Positions 24,926 to 33,193 of a stretch of 64,000 bases of DNA are shown here, one piece after another. The stretch lies in the NCBI RefSeq assembly GCF_015500075.1, contig NZ_CP045496.1, forward strand, positions 248,001 to 312,000. Direction: 5' to 3'. The notes under the pieces are model-generated. The model saw nothing but the letters and a program-made list of their open reading frames with translations. It was not told where the DNA came from and ran no database searches. Each line of letters starts with the position of its first letter. Position 1 is the first letter of the stretch. A program made the translations under genes and the position numbers. The stretch comes from Mesorhizobium sp. INR15. Its GTDB lineage: Bacteria; Pseudomonadota; Alphaproteobacteria; Rhizobiales; Rhizobiaceae.

Positions 24926-26778
24926 GAGCAAGGATGTCGAAGCCCACGATCCTTCGTCTGTCGCTGTTTCGGGAAATCGCCGGGTTTGGTTCTGTCATGG
25001 CACGAATCGGCGGGCGCAGAACGTGGGCGGCTTTGGCCTTCCTCATCCTCGGCAGCCTGACCGAAGGCGTTTCGATCCTTCTTCTCGTCCCTTTGCTGCA
25101 GTTGGTTGGCCGCTCCGACCAGAACTACGCGATCAAGCTGCCAAACAATGAGGTGATGCGCTGGCTGGCGCCCGATGGCACCGTGCAGCTGACGACGATG
25201 CTCTGCGCCCTCGTCGGGCTTGTCGCCCTGCAGGCAGGTTTCAACCGCTTCAGGGCCCTGTACATGGCCGGGCTGCTCTACGACTTTGTCAACCGCCTGC
25301 GCATAGATCTGTTCGAGAGCATCGGAAAAGCGCGATGGGGCATCTTCACGCGCATGCGAAGCTCCGACATCGACCACGCCTTGACCGGTGACATAGACCG
25401 CGTGCAGACGACGGCCTTCTCACTGCTGATGCTGATACAGGCCGCCGTGCTTTTGGCGGGCTATCTCCTGGTTTCACTGTTCATTTCGCCGGTCATGACG
25501 GTTTTTGCCGGCGTGGTCGGCATCGTCATGTTCGCGGTGCTTCGGCCTTTTCGTGCGCGCGCCGCCGCATTCGGCCAGTTGATGACCACCAATCGGCAGG
25601 ACCAGTACCGCACGGTTTCGGAATTCCTCGGCGGCATCAAAGTGGCCAAGAGCTTGAATGTCGAAGCCACCTATTTCACGCAGCTTCGCTCGATCCTTGA
25701 AAGGATGAAGGCCGACAATCTCAACTATGTGCGAAACAGTACCATCGGCACCGCCTTGTTTCAGGTGGCGAGTGTCGTTGGGCTCAGCCTGTTCATCTAT
25801 GTCGCGCTGGTGCGCTTCAACCTGTCGCTTGCCGAAATCGTTGTCTTGCTACTGGTGTTCATGCGCATCGCACCACGCTTCATGGACATGCAGACACAGA
25901 TCCAGCAGGTGCTCATCAACCTGCCCGCCTATGCCGCGATGCGCAGCCTGCAGACACGTTTCAACGCCGAGCGCGAGATGGACGACACAGAGGCCCGTGG
26001 AGGCGAGAAACTCTCGCTCGCAACCGGGCTGAACATACGCAACGTCTCCTTCGGCTATGGCGAGAATTCCGGCAGGCCGGCCGTGAGCGACATCACTTTC
26101 GGCCTTCCCGCTGGCAAGGTCACCGCCCTGATCGGCCCTTCGGGATCTGGCAAGAGCACGATCGCTGATATGTTGCTCGGCCTGCTCGAACCGACAGCCG
26201 GCAATATCCTCGCCGACGGCGTCGAGATCAATTCGACGAACCGCAGGCGCTGGCGCGATCAGGTCGCCTATGTGCCGCAAGATGTGTTTTTGTTGCACGA
26301 CACCATTGCCGCGAACCTGCGGCTTGCCGCTCCACAGGCCAGCGAGGGAGACCTTTGGGCAGCATTGCATTCCGCGCATGCAAGTGACTTTGTCGAGCGG
26401 CTCGACCATCGGCTGGAGACGGTGGTCGGCGACCGTGGCGTCCGGCTTTCGGGCGGAGAGCGCCAACGGATCGCGTTGGCCCGCGCGTTGTTGCGCAAGC
26501 CATCGCTGCTGATCCTTGATGAAGCGACCAGCGCGCTTGACTGGCAGAACCAGTCGCTGATCGCCAAGTCGATCGAAGGGCTGCGTGGGGTGATGACGAT
26601 CCTGACCATTGCGCACCGGCCGTCGATGATCGCCTTCGCCGACTGGGTGGTGGCGATGGAAAACGGCCGTATCGTCGAGGTCGGGCAATATCGGCGACTG
26701 AAGGAAAAATCCGAGAGCCGATTGTCGAGGATGCTGTCGGGCGAGCAATCCAACCGGGAATCGGCGGATGCGACCTGA
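24922..26778 (+). CDS. ABC exporter of lasso peptide cluster
   Basis: A 618-residue half-transporter with fused membrane and ATPase domains, which would export and give immunity to the lasso peptide as a homodimer. Six hydrophobic segments fill residues 35-330. The ATPase has Walker A GPSGSGKST (about residue 406), signature RLSGGERQRIALARAL (about 509), Walker B LLILDEATSALD (about 530) and the switch His in TIAHRPSM. The start may also be ATG 24934, which has GAGAGCAAGG before it. No N-terminal C39 peptidase domain is present, as expected since B2 cuts the leader. It is the last gene before exoX, which is convergent 21 bp away. Confidence 0.9.
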   Translation: MRARMSKPTILRLSLFREIAGFGSVMARIGGRRTWAALAFLILGSLTEGVSILLLVPLLQLVGRSDQNYAIKLPNNEVMRWLAPDGTVQLTTMLCALVGLVALQAGFNRFRALYMAGLLYDFVNRLRIDLFESIGKARWGIFTRMRSSDIDHALTGDIDRVQTTAFSLLMLIQAAVLLAGYLLVSLFISPVMTVFAGVVGIVMFAVLRPFRARAAAFGQLMTTNRQDQYRTVSEFLGGIKVAKSLNVEATYFTQLRSILERMKADNLNYVRNSTIGTALFQVASVVGLSLFIYVALVRFNLSLAEIVVLLLVFMRIAPRFMDMQTQIQQVLINLPAYAAMRSLQTRFNAEREMDDTEARGGEKLSLATGLNIRNVSFGYGENSGRPAVSDITFGLPAGKVTALIGPSGSGKSTIADMLLGLLEPTAGNILADGVEINSTNRRRWRDQVAYVPQDVFLLHDTIAANLRLAAPQASEGDLWAALHSAHASDFVERLDHRLETVVGDRGVRLSGGERQRIALARALLRKPSLLILDEATSALDWQNQSLIAKSIEGLRGVMTILTIAHRPSMIAFADWVVAMENGRIVEVGQYRRLKEKSESRLSRMLSGEQSNRESADAT

Positions 26779-26799
26779 AACCAGGCCGGCATCATAAAA

Positions 26800-27072
26800 C
26801 TAGTGAAGGCTTCGCCTTGCGCTCAGCTTCTCGCCCTCGACCGCGTCTGGCGTGTTCAGCTTTCTCTCGGCGTCACGAAGCGTGTCAGCCGGTGTCGGCG
26901 CGCTTCTGGCAATCATGGCATAGATGATTACGAAGTAACCGGCCTGAATGATCACGGCGCAGATGATGACACGCATCAGCGTCGTGCCGATCGAAGCGCC
27001 GCCCAGGTAAGACCAGGCAACGACGATCGCCAGAGCGAAAATCATCCCAATGATGAATTTTGGCAGCGACAT
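26800..27072 (-). CDS. exoX: ExoX/SyrA-type exopolysaccharide production repressor
   Basis: A 90-residue small inner-membrane protein of the ExoX/SyrA family. MSLPKFIIGMIFALAIVVAWSYLG and a second segment VIICAVIIQAGYFVIIYAMIA give two membrane spans, followed by a charged cytoplasmic tail. In S. meliloti and R. leguminosarum, ExoX/PsiA-like proteins lower polysaccharide output post-translationally in balance with ExoY. The start at 27072 is preferred over the upstream open frame because the family begins at this methionine. It is divergent from exoY, as in S. meliloti, across a 599-bp region. Confidence 0.82.
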   Translation of the reverse strand: MSLPKFIIGMIFALAIVVAWSYLGGASIGTTLMRVIICAVIIQAGYFVIIYAMIARSAPTPADTLRDAERKLNTPDAVEGEKLSARRSLH

Positions 27073-27302
27073 ACCCAACAGCCCGTTAACCGGCCCGGGT
27101 ACAATAAACGATTGCCCCACCCGAGCGCCCAACCCTTGTCATGCGGGCTTGTTAGATTCGCCCTATTTCGGCCGGTTGCTTCCGACCTTTCCGACCTGTC
27201 GATAGTCTGACAGAAACTGTTTGCAACTCTATTAAGGCGAGCAATAGGCGGCAAGGGCAACCACACATATTTTTGTTTGAGCTTCGCCGATGGACTCTGC
27301 CA

Positions 27303-27316
27303 TGTTGCAATGCACG
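27303..27316 (+). promoter_or_regulatory. TGC-N3-GCA operator candidate, exoX side
   Basis: TGTTGCAATGCACG, core TGC-AAT-GCA, 231 bp upstream of the exoX start. A weaker match to the shared motif than the exoY-proximal copy. Confidence 0.35.
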
Positions 27317-27607
27317 CTACGGCTTCATCCCGATCTCTCAGCATCACCGTGTTTTGGTAAGATACACAACATTGAGTAGTATTTTACTCGAATTCACACG
27401 TATATCGCGCCGTTCTAAAGCACTATGGTGCTCAAGACTGCGAAATAGAGAACGCCCTGCCCCATATTCGCCCAAAAATTGCCCTGATTTTTCTCGCGAT
27501 GCCCACCAATCGTCACAAATGCGCTAAGGAATGCGAATCTTGTGCAGCACGAGCTTATTATTTAGTCAATTCATGACGTGACTATTTCAACGGGTTGGGA
27601 AATTGTG

Positions 27608-27623
27608 TGTTGCGCTGCAGCAT
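27608..27623 (+). promoter_or_regulatory. TGC-N3-GCA operator candidate, exoY side
   Basis: TGTTGCGCTGCAGCAT, a full match to TGCRNYGCASMA, followed by a T-run. It lies 49 bp upstream of the preferred exoY start, close to where a promoter would be expected. Confidence 0.55.
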
Positions 27624-27671
27624 TTTTTTGATACCGTGCCGTAAACCATTCGTTCAACGATGGAGTTCGGT

Positions 27672-28349
27672 ATGAGGGACGTCGCCAAGTCAGCCACTGC
27701 GGATTTTCCGCAAGCTGGCATTGATTTTCCGCCGCCGATCGGCGGCCTGCTCAAGCGAAGCTTTGATATTGCTGGTTCACTGGTCGGCCTGATTGCACTC
27801 AGCCCACTGTTTGTGATGGTCGCATTGCTCGTCAAATTCTCCGACGGCGGTTCGATTTTTTACGGCCACCGGCGAATCGGGCGTGGAGGGCGGGTATTCC
27901 CCTGCCTCAAGTTCCGCACCATGGTTCCGAACGGTGAAATGGTGCTAGCCGCCTATCTGGCCGCCAATCCGGACGCCAACGCCGAGTGGATTTCGACCCG
28001 CAAGCTGAAGAACGACCCACGCGTCACGCGTGTCGGGGCTGTCTTGCGGAAGCTCAGCCTTGATGAACTGCCGCAGATCATCAACATCCTGCAGGGCGAC
28101 ATGAGCCTCGTCGGACCACGCCCCGTGGTGCGTGACGAGTTGGAAATCTACGGCAGCGCCGCCGTCTACTATCTGAAGTCACGCCCCGGCCTGACTGGCC
28201 TTTGGCAGGTCAGCGGACGCAACGATGTCTCCTATGACAGCCGCGTTGCCTTTGATCGTCACTATGTCGAAAACTGGTCGCTGTTCGAAGATGTCCGCAT
28301 CATCATCAAGACCGTCCCTGCCGTCTGGATGTCACGCGGCTCTTACTGA
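27672..28349 (+). CDS. exoY: ExoY undecaprenyl-phosphate galactose phosphotransferase
   Basis: A 225-residue sugar-phosphate transferase that starts repeat-unit assembly by placing galactose-1-phosphate (or glucose-1-phosphate) on undecaprenyl phosphate. After a short cytoplasmic lead, LLKRSFDIAGSLVGLIALSPLFVMVALLV is the membrane anchor. FPCLKFRTMVPNG, LRKLSLDELPQIINILQGDMSLVGPRP and KSRPGLTGLWQVSGRND are the conserved blocks of the bacterial sugar transferase family. The start at 27672 has GGAG 6 bp upstream and gives the length of S. meliloti ExoY; an ATG at 27660 without a clear site is the alternative. Confidence 0.92.
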   Translation: MRDVAKSATADFPQAGIDFPPPIGGLLKRSFDIAGSLVGLIALSPLFVMVALLVKFSDGGSIFYGHRRIGRGGRVFPCLKFRTMVPNGEMVLAAYLAANPDANAEWISTRKLKNDPRVTRVGAVLRKLSLDELPQIINILQGDMSLVGPRPVVRDELEIYGSAAVYYLKSRPGLTGLWQVSGRNDVSYDSRVAFDRHYVENWSLFEDVRIIIKTVPAVWMSRGSY

Positions 28350-28431
28350 CCGGCCGCCGACCCAGACCTTCGGCGGCAAGCTCATCGGGCGATGGGGCTA
28401 AGCGGATCGGAACGTTCAGTTGAAAACAGAT

Positions 28432-29691
28432 ATGTTTGAAGCCTTTCGCGGCGGCATTCTCAAGAGCCGTACGGCCCGGCTTGCGGCGGCCTGTGTTGCC
28501 TTGTCGCTTGCTGTTCCCCATGTCGCCTCGGCTGGAGACTACCATCTCGGATCGCAGGACAAGCTCACCATTCGAATTGCCGAATGGCAGACCGTCGAAG
28601 GCACATTCCGGGATTGGTCGGCGGTAAACGGCGAATACACGGTCGGCCCGGCGGGTACGCTGTCGGTGCCCTTCGTCGGCGAGCTTCCAGCCTCCGGCAA
28701 AACCACCACCGAGGTCGCCGCCGCGATAAGCGAGGGGCTGCAGCGCAAACTCGCCCTTTCGGACAGACCAGAAGCCTCGGTGGAGATGGCGCTCTACCGG
28801 CCATTCTACATTTCGGGCGAGGTTCAGACCCCTGGGCAATATCCATGCGTGCCCGAACTTACGGTGCTGAAAGCCATCAGCGTTGCCGGCGGGCTGCGCC
28901 ACAGCGCCGATACGGGCCAGCGCTATGATCGTGACCTGATCAATGCCAAGGGCAATTATGACGTTCTTGAGGACCAGCGGGTCCGCCTGATCGTCAAGCG
29001 CGCCCGCATCGAAGCGGAAATGGCTGACAAATCGACGTTCGACGTCCCGAAGGAAGTCGCCGACGACCCAAAACTGCCAAGCATCGTTGCCGACGAGATG
29101 GCGATCCTGGCCGCGGACCAGAAGAAGCTGAAGCTGCAACTGCAGTCGCTCGACGACCTGAAGAACCTGCTGCAAAGCGAGATCGAATCGCTGCAGAAAA
29201 AGGTCGTCAACCAGCAGCGGCAGGTCGAACTGGCAAAGCAGGAGCTTACCGGCATCGGTTCACTGGCGCAGAAGGGCCTGGTCGCCAACACGCGGGTTTT
29301 GAATTCCGAGCGGTCGATCGCCGATCTGGAAGGTCAGATCCTCGATTATGACACGGCCATCCTCACCGCCAGGCAGTCGATCAGCAAGGCGACGCAGGAC
29401 GGGATCGACGCCGAGAACACGCAGAATGCAACCCTCGCCACCGACCGGCAGCAGGCGGAGGCGGACCTCAACGAGGCAACGCTGAAGCTTGGTATGAACA
29501 AGGGCCTGATGACCGAAGCCCTGTCGGGCAATCCCGGCTCGCAGCAGCTAGCCAATGACCAGCCTGCCATATCCTTCGCGCTGGTGCGGATCGTTGACGG
29601 CAAGACCAGCGAGATTCCGGCGCGCGAGGATACGCCCGTGCTGCCCGGCGACGTCATCAAGGTGAAACTGGCGCCGCTGGCCAGCCAGTAA
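28432..29691 (+). CDS. exoF: ExoF periplasmic/outer-membrane polysaccharide export protein
   Basis: A 419-residue exported protein. The signal peptide is residues 1-34 (LAAACVALSLAVPHVASA then GDYHLG). The Poly_export domain (LGSQDKLTIRIAEW...GPAGTLSVPFVGELP) is followed by a SLBB-type segment (RPFYISGEVQTPGQYPCVPELTV). Residues about 180-335 form long coiled coils that probably reach the ExoP periplasmic domain. Length agrees with ExoF (about 420). ExoF works with ExoY and ExoP in addition and export of the polymer. ATG 28432 is taken; TTG 28420 is an upstream alternative. The gap to exoY is 82 bp. Confidence 0.88.
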   Translation: MFEAFRGGILKSRTARLAAACVALSLAVPHVASAGDYHLGSQDKLTIRIAEWQTVEGTFRDWSAVNGEYTVGPAGTLSVPFVGELPASGKTTTEVAAAISEGLQRKLALSDRPEASVEMALYRPFYISGEVQTPGQYPCVPELTVLKAISVAGGLRHSADTGQRYDRDLINAKGNYDVLEDQRVRLIVKRARIEAEMADKSTFDVPKEVADDPKLPSIVADEMAILAADQKKLKLQLQSLDDLKNLLQSEIESLQKKVVNQQRQVELAKQELTGIGSLAQKGLVANTRVLNSERSIADLEGQILDYDTAILTARQSISKATQDGIDAENTQNATLATDRQQAEADLNEATLKLGMNKGLMTEALSGNPGSQQLANDQPAISFALVRIVDGKTSEIPAREDTPVLPGDVIKVKLAPLASQ

Positions 29692-29743
29692 GTCCCGGGC
29701 GGATATTCCATCGTGTCAATGCGGCGCGAAAGGCGGGTGTCGT

Positions 29744-30301
29744 GTGAATATCTATCGGGTCCGAAGGTATCTCAAAGGTACGATTTTCACCGCCATCTGG
29801 AGAGCCAGGGGCATAGGAATAGCCGACCGCGTTTCAGTGCTTGGCGTGCCACCTCACATCGCGGGCAAGGGCACCATTAAACTTGGCTCCCTTGTTTCCT
29901 TCCGCGGCTTTGGATCGCGATCATGGTTCCATGTGCTTGGTAACGCCAGCCTGTCGATAGGCTCCAGATCATTCATAAACAGCGGCGTCATGATCGATGT
30001 TTCCGCTGCGGTAAGCATTGGGAAGAACTGCCTTATCGGCGATTGCGTTGTCATTCAGGATTCAAATTATCACGAGATCGACGAAGGCTCCGGCGTCAAG
30101 ACGAAGGCCGTCGTGATCGGCGACAATGTATGGATCGGCCGCAATTCCATAATTCTGCCTGGGGTCGAAATTGGAGATCACAGCGTGGTTGGAGCCGGTT
30201 CGGTGGTCACGAAAAGTGTTCCTCCGCGCAGCCTGATTGCCGGCAATCCCGCCAAGCTGATTCGCGAGATCGTGGCGTCAGCTGACTACATCCGCTCCTA
30301 G
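29744..30301 (+). CDS. Left-handed beta-helix (hexapeptide) acyltransferase
   Basis: A 185-residue protein with repeated hexapeptide units (ASLSIGSRSFINSGVMIDV, AVSIGKNCLIGDCVVI, AVVIGDNVWIGRNSIILPGVEIGDHSVVGAGSVVTKSV), the parallel beta-helix of NodL/LacA/WbbJ-like O-acetyltransferases. The likely catalytic His is in NYHEIDEG. GTG at 29744 is the start; no strong site is visible. It occupies the position near exoF and exoQ where modification genes can be found, and probably acetylates the exopolysaccharide. It is not ExoZ or ExoH, which are multi-pass membrane acyltransferases. It is convergent with exoQ. Confidence 0.75.
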   Translation: MNIYRVRRYLKGTIFTAIWRARGIGIADRVSVLGVPPHIAGKGTIKLGSLVSFRGFGSRSWFHVLGNASLSIGSRSFINSGVMIDVSAAVSIGKNCLIGDCVVIQDSNYHEIDEGSGVKTKAVVIGDNVWIGRNSIILPGVEIGDHSVVGAGSVVTKSVPPRSLIAGNPAKLIREIVASADYIRS

Positions 30302-30306
30302 CAAGC

Positions 30307-30321
30307 CGGGCCTCTGGCCCG
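30307..30321. terminator. Bidirectional hairpin between acyltransferase and exoQ
   Basis: CGGGCC-TCT-GGCCCG forms a 6-bp GC stem with a 3-base loop in the 21-bp gap between two convergent genes. It lacks a clear T-run on either side, so rho-independent strength is uncertain. Confidence 0.4.
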
Positions 30322-30322
30322 C

Positions 30323-31588
30323 CTAGCCCTTTGCCAGGTTTGGCTCTACGAGACCGGCTGGAGTCCAACGAGGGCGCGAGACCGGCACGGGCGTCAGCCG
30401 GAAGTAGCTGTAGTACAACAGGAACGACCCCATGATGTAGGGGTTGAGAATGTCGACCTCGACGAATGAGCGGATCAGCAGCAGCACCATCACGCCTGCC
30501 AGGATCACCGGTTCGGCCTGCCACGTCCTGAAAACCACCGCGGAGACGTGGCCATGGAGTGTGCGCAGGATGATCAGCGAGATCAGCCCAGCGCCGACAA
30601 AGCCGAGTTCGACCAGGGCTTCGATATAGGTGTTGTGGAAATGGAAGCCGCTGCGGGCAGAGATGTAGAATTCATTCCACAGCCGCTCGGCCTCGGAAAA
30701 CCCCTGCACCCAGTAGGCGGCGTAGCCGACACCGAGGATCGGCGATTGCTGCGCCGCGTCCCAGCCCTGCTCCCAGAGATAGGTGCGGCCGGTGAGAGTG
30801 GAATCCTTGCCGAATATGCCGAGGACGAAATCCATCAACCCCAGGTTCATGGCGACAAAGGCGACCACGACCAGCAGGCCCGCACCGACCACGAAAATCA
30901 CCCGGCGGTAGCGGCTTGGCAGTTGCTTGCTGATGGCAAGCAGCGCCACCAGTGCCAGGACCGCTGGCACCGAGGCGATGGAGGTCGCGGAATGCGAGAT
31001 GGCCAACAGATAGGCCGACAAAAGCATGATCGGCGCTGTGAGGATGAGACTTAGCCGGCCGCGCCGGAGAAAGGCCAGGAAGACGACGCAGAAATAGATG
31101 CCGAGCGAGGCGACAAAGCCGATCTGGTTCTTCGAGGCGAAAGCGCCAACGAAATTAAAGGTCCCGTCCAGGACATCAGCGGAATAGTGGCCAACCCTGA
31201 GCGAGTAGAGCAGGACGACAAAAATCCCGGCCAGGGCGCCTATCGTCAAGGTGCGCACGCTGATCGTTCGCGCCGCGATATAGGCACAGGCGATATGCGA
31301 AAAATACTGGACTGCTGTCCTAGCCGTGACGCTCGGCGCCGCCGACCAGAAGACCGAGAAACAGACATAGGCGGCGAGCAGCAGCGGCAGCCAAGCGCTG
31401 GACAGTTGCCGCAGGAAGCGCCGGTAGTCGACAAGGATGAGCGGCAGCCAGACGGCATAGTAGGCAAGGATGAGAACCTGGCCGAAAACAACCGAGTAGG
31501 AAAACGCCCAGATGGAGACGGCGACGGCAAAACCACCGTAAACCGTGTTTCTCTCCGGATCGATCAGCAGCGCTTTTGGAATCTTCAT
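30323..31588 (-). CDS. exoQ: ExoQ polysaccharide polymerase (O-antigen ligase/Wzy-like)
   Basis: A 421-residue polytopic inner-membrane protein with about ten hydrophobic segments, of the Wzy_C/O-antigen ligase-like family. FSVFWSAAPSVTARTAVQYF, then LTGRTYLWEQGWDAAQQSPILGVGYAAYWV and SARSGFHFHNTYIEALVELGFVG are the conserved periplasmic loop motifs of ExoQ-like polymerases. It should link flipped repeat units into the long polymer. It is transcribed separately on the minus strand from a promoter with a TGC-N3-GCA motif 93 bp upstream. Confidence 0.88.
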   Translation of the reverse strand: MKIPKALLIDPERNTVYGGFAVAVSIWAFSYSVVFGQVLILAYYAVWLPLILVDYRRFLRQLSSAWLPLLLAAYVCFSVFWSAAPSVTARTAVQYFSHIACAYIAARTISVRTLTIGALAGIFVVLLYSLRVGHYSADVLDGTFNFVGAFASKNQIGFVASLGIYFCVVFLAFLRRGRLSLILTAPIMLLSAYLLAISHSATSIASVPAVLALVALLAISKQLPSRYRRVIFVVGAGLLVVVAFVAMNLGLMDFVLGIFGKDSTLTGRTYLWEQGWDAAQQSPILGVGYAAYWVQGFSEAERLWNEFYISARSGFHFHNTYIEALVELGFVGAGLISLIILRTLHGHVSAVVFRTWQAEPVILAGVMVLLLIRSFVEVDILNPYIMGSFLLYYSYFRLTPVPVSRPRWTPAGLVEPNLAKG

Positions 31589-31680
31589 GTCAGATTCGGC
31601 TCAATGCAGCTCGTATACCGAGCGCAATGCGGACCAGCAGGCATATCCGCGAACAAGGGTGTGCAATCGAAGGCGTCTCC

Positions 31681-31696
31681 ATTGTGCAGTGCAATA
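31681..31696 (-). promoter_or_regulatory. TGC-N3-GCA operator candidate upstream of exoQ
   Basis: On the minus strand TATTGCACTGCACAAT; the core TGCACTGCACAA fits TGCRNYGCASMA in full. It is 93 bp upstream of the exoQ start, within the 210-bp gap 31589-31798. Confidence 0.55.
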
Positions 31697-31798
31697 TAAC
31701 CTATCGCGCCTGCCGCTCAATGGCAAATCCGGTCAACTTGTCTTACAGCCGATCGCAGGGCGTGCCCTCCCGAATGAGGCTCGCGGCGGACAGCTCGC

Positions 31799-32626
31799 CT
31801 ACCACAGCGCTCCGCCGGTAACCTGGATGTTCTCCATGGTGATGCCTTTGGCCAGATCGGAGCAGAGGAAGACCGCAAGTGCGGCAATCTCCCGCGGCTG
31901 CAGCATGCGCTGCTGCGGGTTGCCGCGCGCGATCTCGGCCATCGCGTCTTCGGCTGTCCGGCCCTTGCCCTCGCGCTCGACCACCTGCGCCACGTTGCGG
32001 CGCATCAGTTCTGTTTCGACCCAGGTCGGGCTGATCATGACGCAGGTAACGCCGTGGGGAGCACCTTCCAGGGCCACGCAGCGGGTCAGGCCGAGCAGGC
32101 CGGCCTTGGAGGCACAATAGGCCGGATTGTCCTTCCAGCCGACCGAGGCGGCGGTCGAGCCGATGTTGACGATACGGCCCCAGCCGCGCCCGATCATGCC
32201 GGGAAGCACGGCGCGGGTGGCGCGGAAGGCGCCGGTGAGATTGGTGTCGACGATCTTGTCCCACAGCGCGTCGGGATGGCCGCATACCGGCTGCTCGGCG
32301 GTGGTGCCGGCGGCGTTGACCAGGATGTCCGCGGGCCCGATGACGGCTTCGGCTTCGGTCATGAAACGGTTGGTGATATCGCTGTCGCGAACATCGAGAT
32401 GAGCGGCATGCACCCTGGTTCCATGAGCAGCCAGGGCCGCCTGCACGCGCTCGACTTCATCGGCGCCGGGATAGTAGGCGGCGTCGGATTTATTCGCACC
32501 GGCGGGCGCGATGTAGGAGCCGACGGCGACATTGGCGCCGGCTTGCGCCAGCGCCGTGGCAATGGCGAAGCCCATGCCCGAAAAGCCGCCGGTGACGATC
32601 GCGCCACGGCCAGCAAGGTTTGTCAT
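31799..32626 (-). CDS. Short-chain dehydrogenase/reductase
   Basis: A 275-residue classical SDR. TGGFSGMG is the NAD(P)-binding glycine motif near residue 12, VNAAGTT follows, and the catalytic triad is Ser in NIGSTAAS and Tyr/Lys in YCASKAG. GGAGA lies 9 bp before the start at 32626 (a further ATG at 32635 sits too close to it). It is 81 bp downstream of acxC on the same strand, so it may handle a product of acetone carboxylation, for example as a 3-hydroxybutyrate dehydrogenase-like enzyme using acetoacetate (inference). The substrate cannot be read from the sequence alone. Confidence 0.78.
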   Translation of the reverse strand: MTNLAGRGAIVTGGFSGMGFAIATALAQAGANVAVGSYIAPAGANKSDAAYYPGADEVERVQAALAAHGTRVHAAHLDVRDSDITNRFMTEAEAVIGPADILVNAAGTTAEQPVCGHPDALWDKIVDTNLTGAFRATRAVLPGMIGRGWGRIVNIGSTAASVGWKDNPAYCASKAGLLGLTRCVALEGAPHGVTCVMISPTWVETELMRRNVAQVVEREGKGRTAEDAMAEIARGNPQQRMLQPREIAALAVFLCSDLAKGITMENIQVTGGALW

Positions 32627-32707
32627 CGCGCGCATTCTCCGCTCGGTTGAGACAAGCAATCAGGTCCGCGAGGATTTGTCGACGCGACCCACGACATCAA
32701 CGCCCCC

Positions 32708-33193
32708 TTAAAGCGGCTTGCCCAGCCAGTCGCGATAGAACCCTTCGAGATCAGGCTCGAAATCGTGCACGATGGGATAGCCGGGCGCGGCGGCCTCGAC
32801 CTCATGCAAGGTGCCGCATCGCGGGCAGATGAATTCACGGATCTCCATCCATTGCGGGTCGGGAATGTCGCTGTTCGGATAGATCTCGCGCAGCGCCTCC
32901 TCGGTGTTGCGGACATGGATCGCTGCCTTGAGCTTCCAGTTCTTGCGGTAGTCGCCAAAGGAGTGACCGCACTCGCATCTTGTGATCCGCTCATCGCCGC
33001 TCTGGCAGATGAAGAGGTGATCGGAAACCGGCAGCAGGATCGGATCCTTCCAGGCAACGCGATCCTGATAGACGGCGACCATCTTGAAGAAGCGGTCATC
33101 GTCCTTGTAGGCGCTCATGATCCGCCTTGTCTGCGGCCAGGGCAGCTGGCCGGCAGCCAGATCGCGGAGAACTTCCTTGCTGTATGCGGTCAT
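32708..33193 (-). CDS. acxC: Acetone carboxylase gamma subunit
   Basis: A 161-residue protein matching the gamma subunit of acetone carboxylase. MTAYSKEVLRDLAAGQLPWPQTRRIMSAYKD is the typical start. Two metal-binding pairs are visible: CECGH after ITR and CPRCGTLHE near the C-terminus. The subunit belongs to the alpha2-beta2-gamma2 enzyme that carboxylates acetone to acetoacetate with bicarbonate and ATP. Its ATG overlaps the acxB TGA as ATGA, so the subunits are translationally coupled. It is slightly shorter than the usual ~168 residues. Confidence 0.87.
   Translation of the reverse strand: MTAYSKEVLRDLAAGQLPWPQTRRIMSAYKDDDRFFKMVAVYQDRVAWKDPILLPVSDHLFICQSGDERITRCECGHSFGDYRKNWKLKAAIHVRNTEEALREIYPNSDIPDPQWMEIREFICPRCGTLHEVEAAAPGYPIVHDFEPDLEGFYRDWLGKPL

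Larger units (their letters stand above)
27073..27671. other. exoX/exoY divergent regulatory region
   Basis: About 600 bp without a credible gene and noticeably AT-richer than the neighbouring coding DNA, especially 27340-27600. It holds two TGC-N3-GCA motifs (27303-27316 and 27608-27623). The length suggests several promoters or regulators, which would fit the balance between exoY and its repressor exoX. Confidence 0.6.

Noticed and set aside
29744..30301. Assignment of the hexapeptide acyltransferase as exoZ or exoH
   Set aside because: Those are multi-pass membrane acyltransferases; this is a soluble left-handed beta-helix protein.
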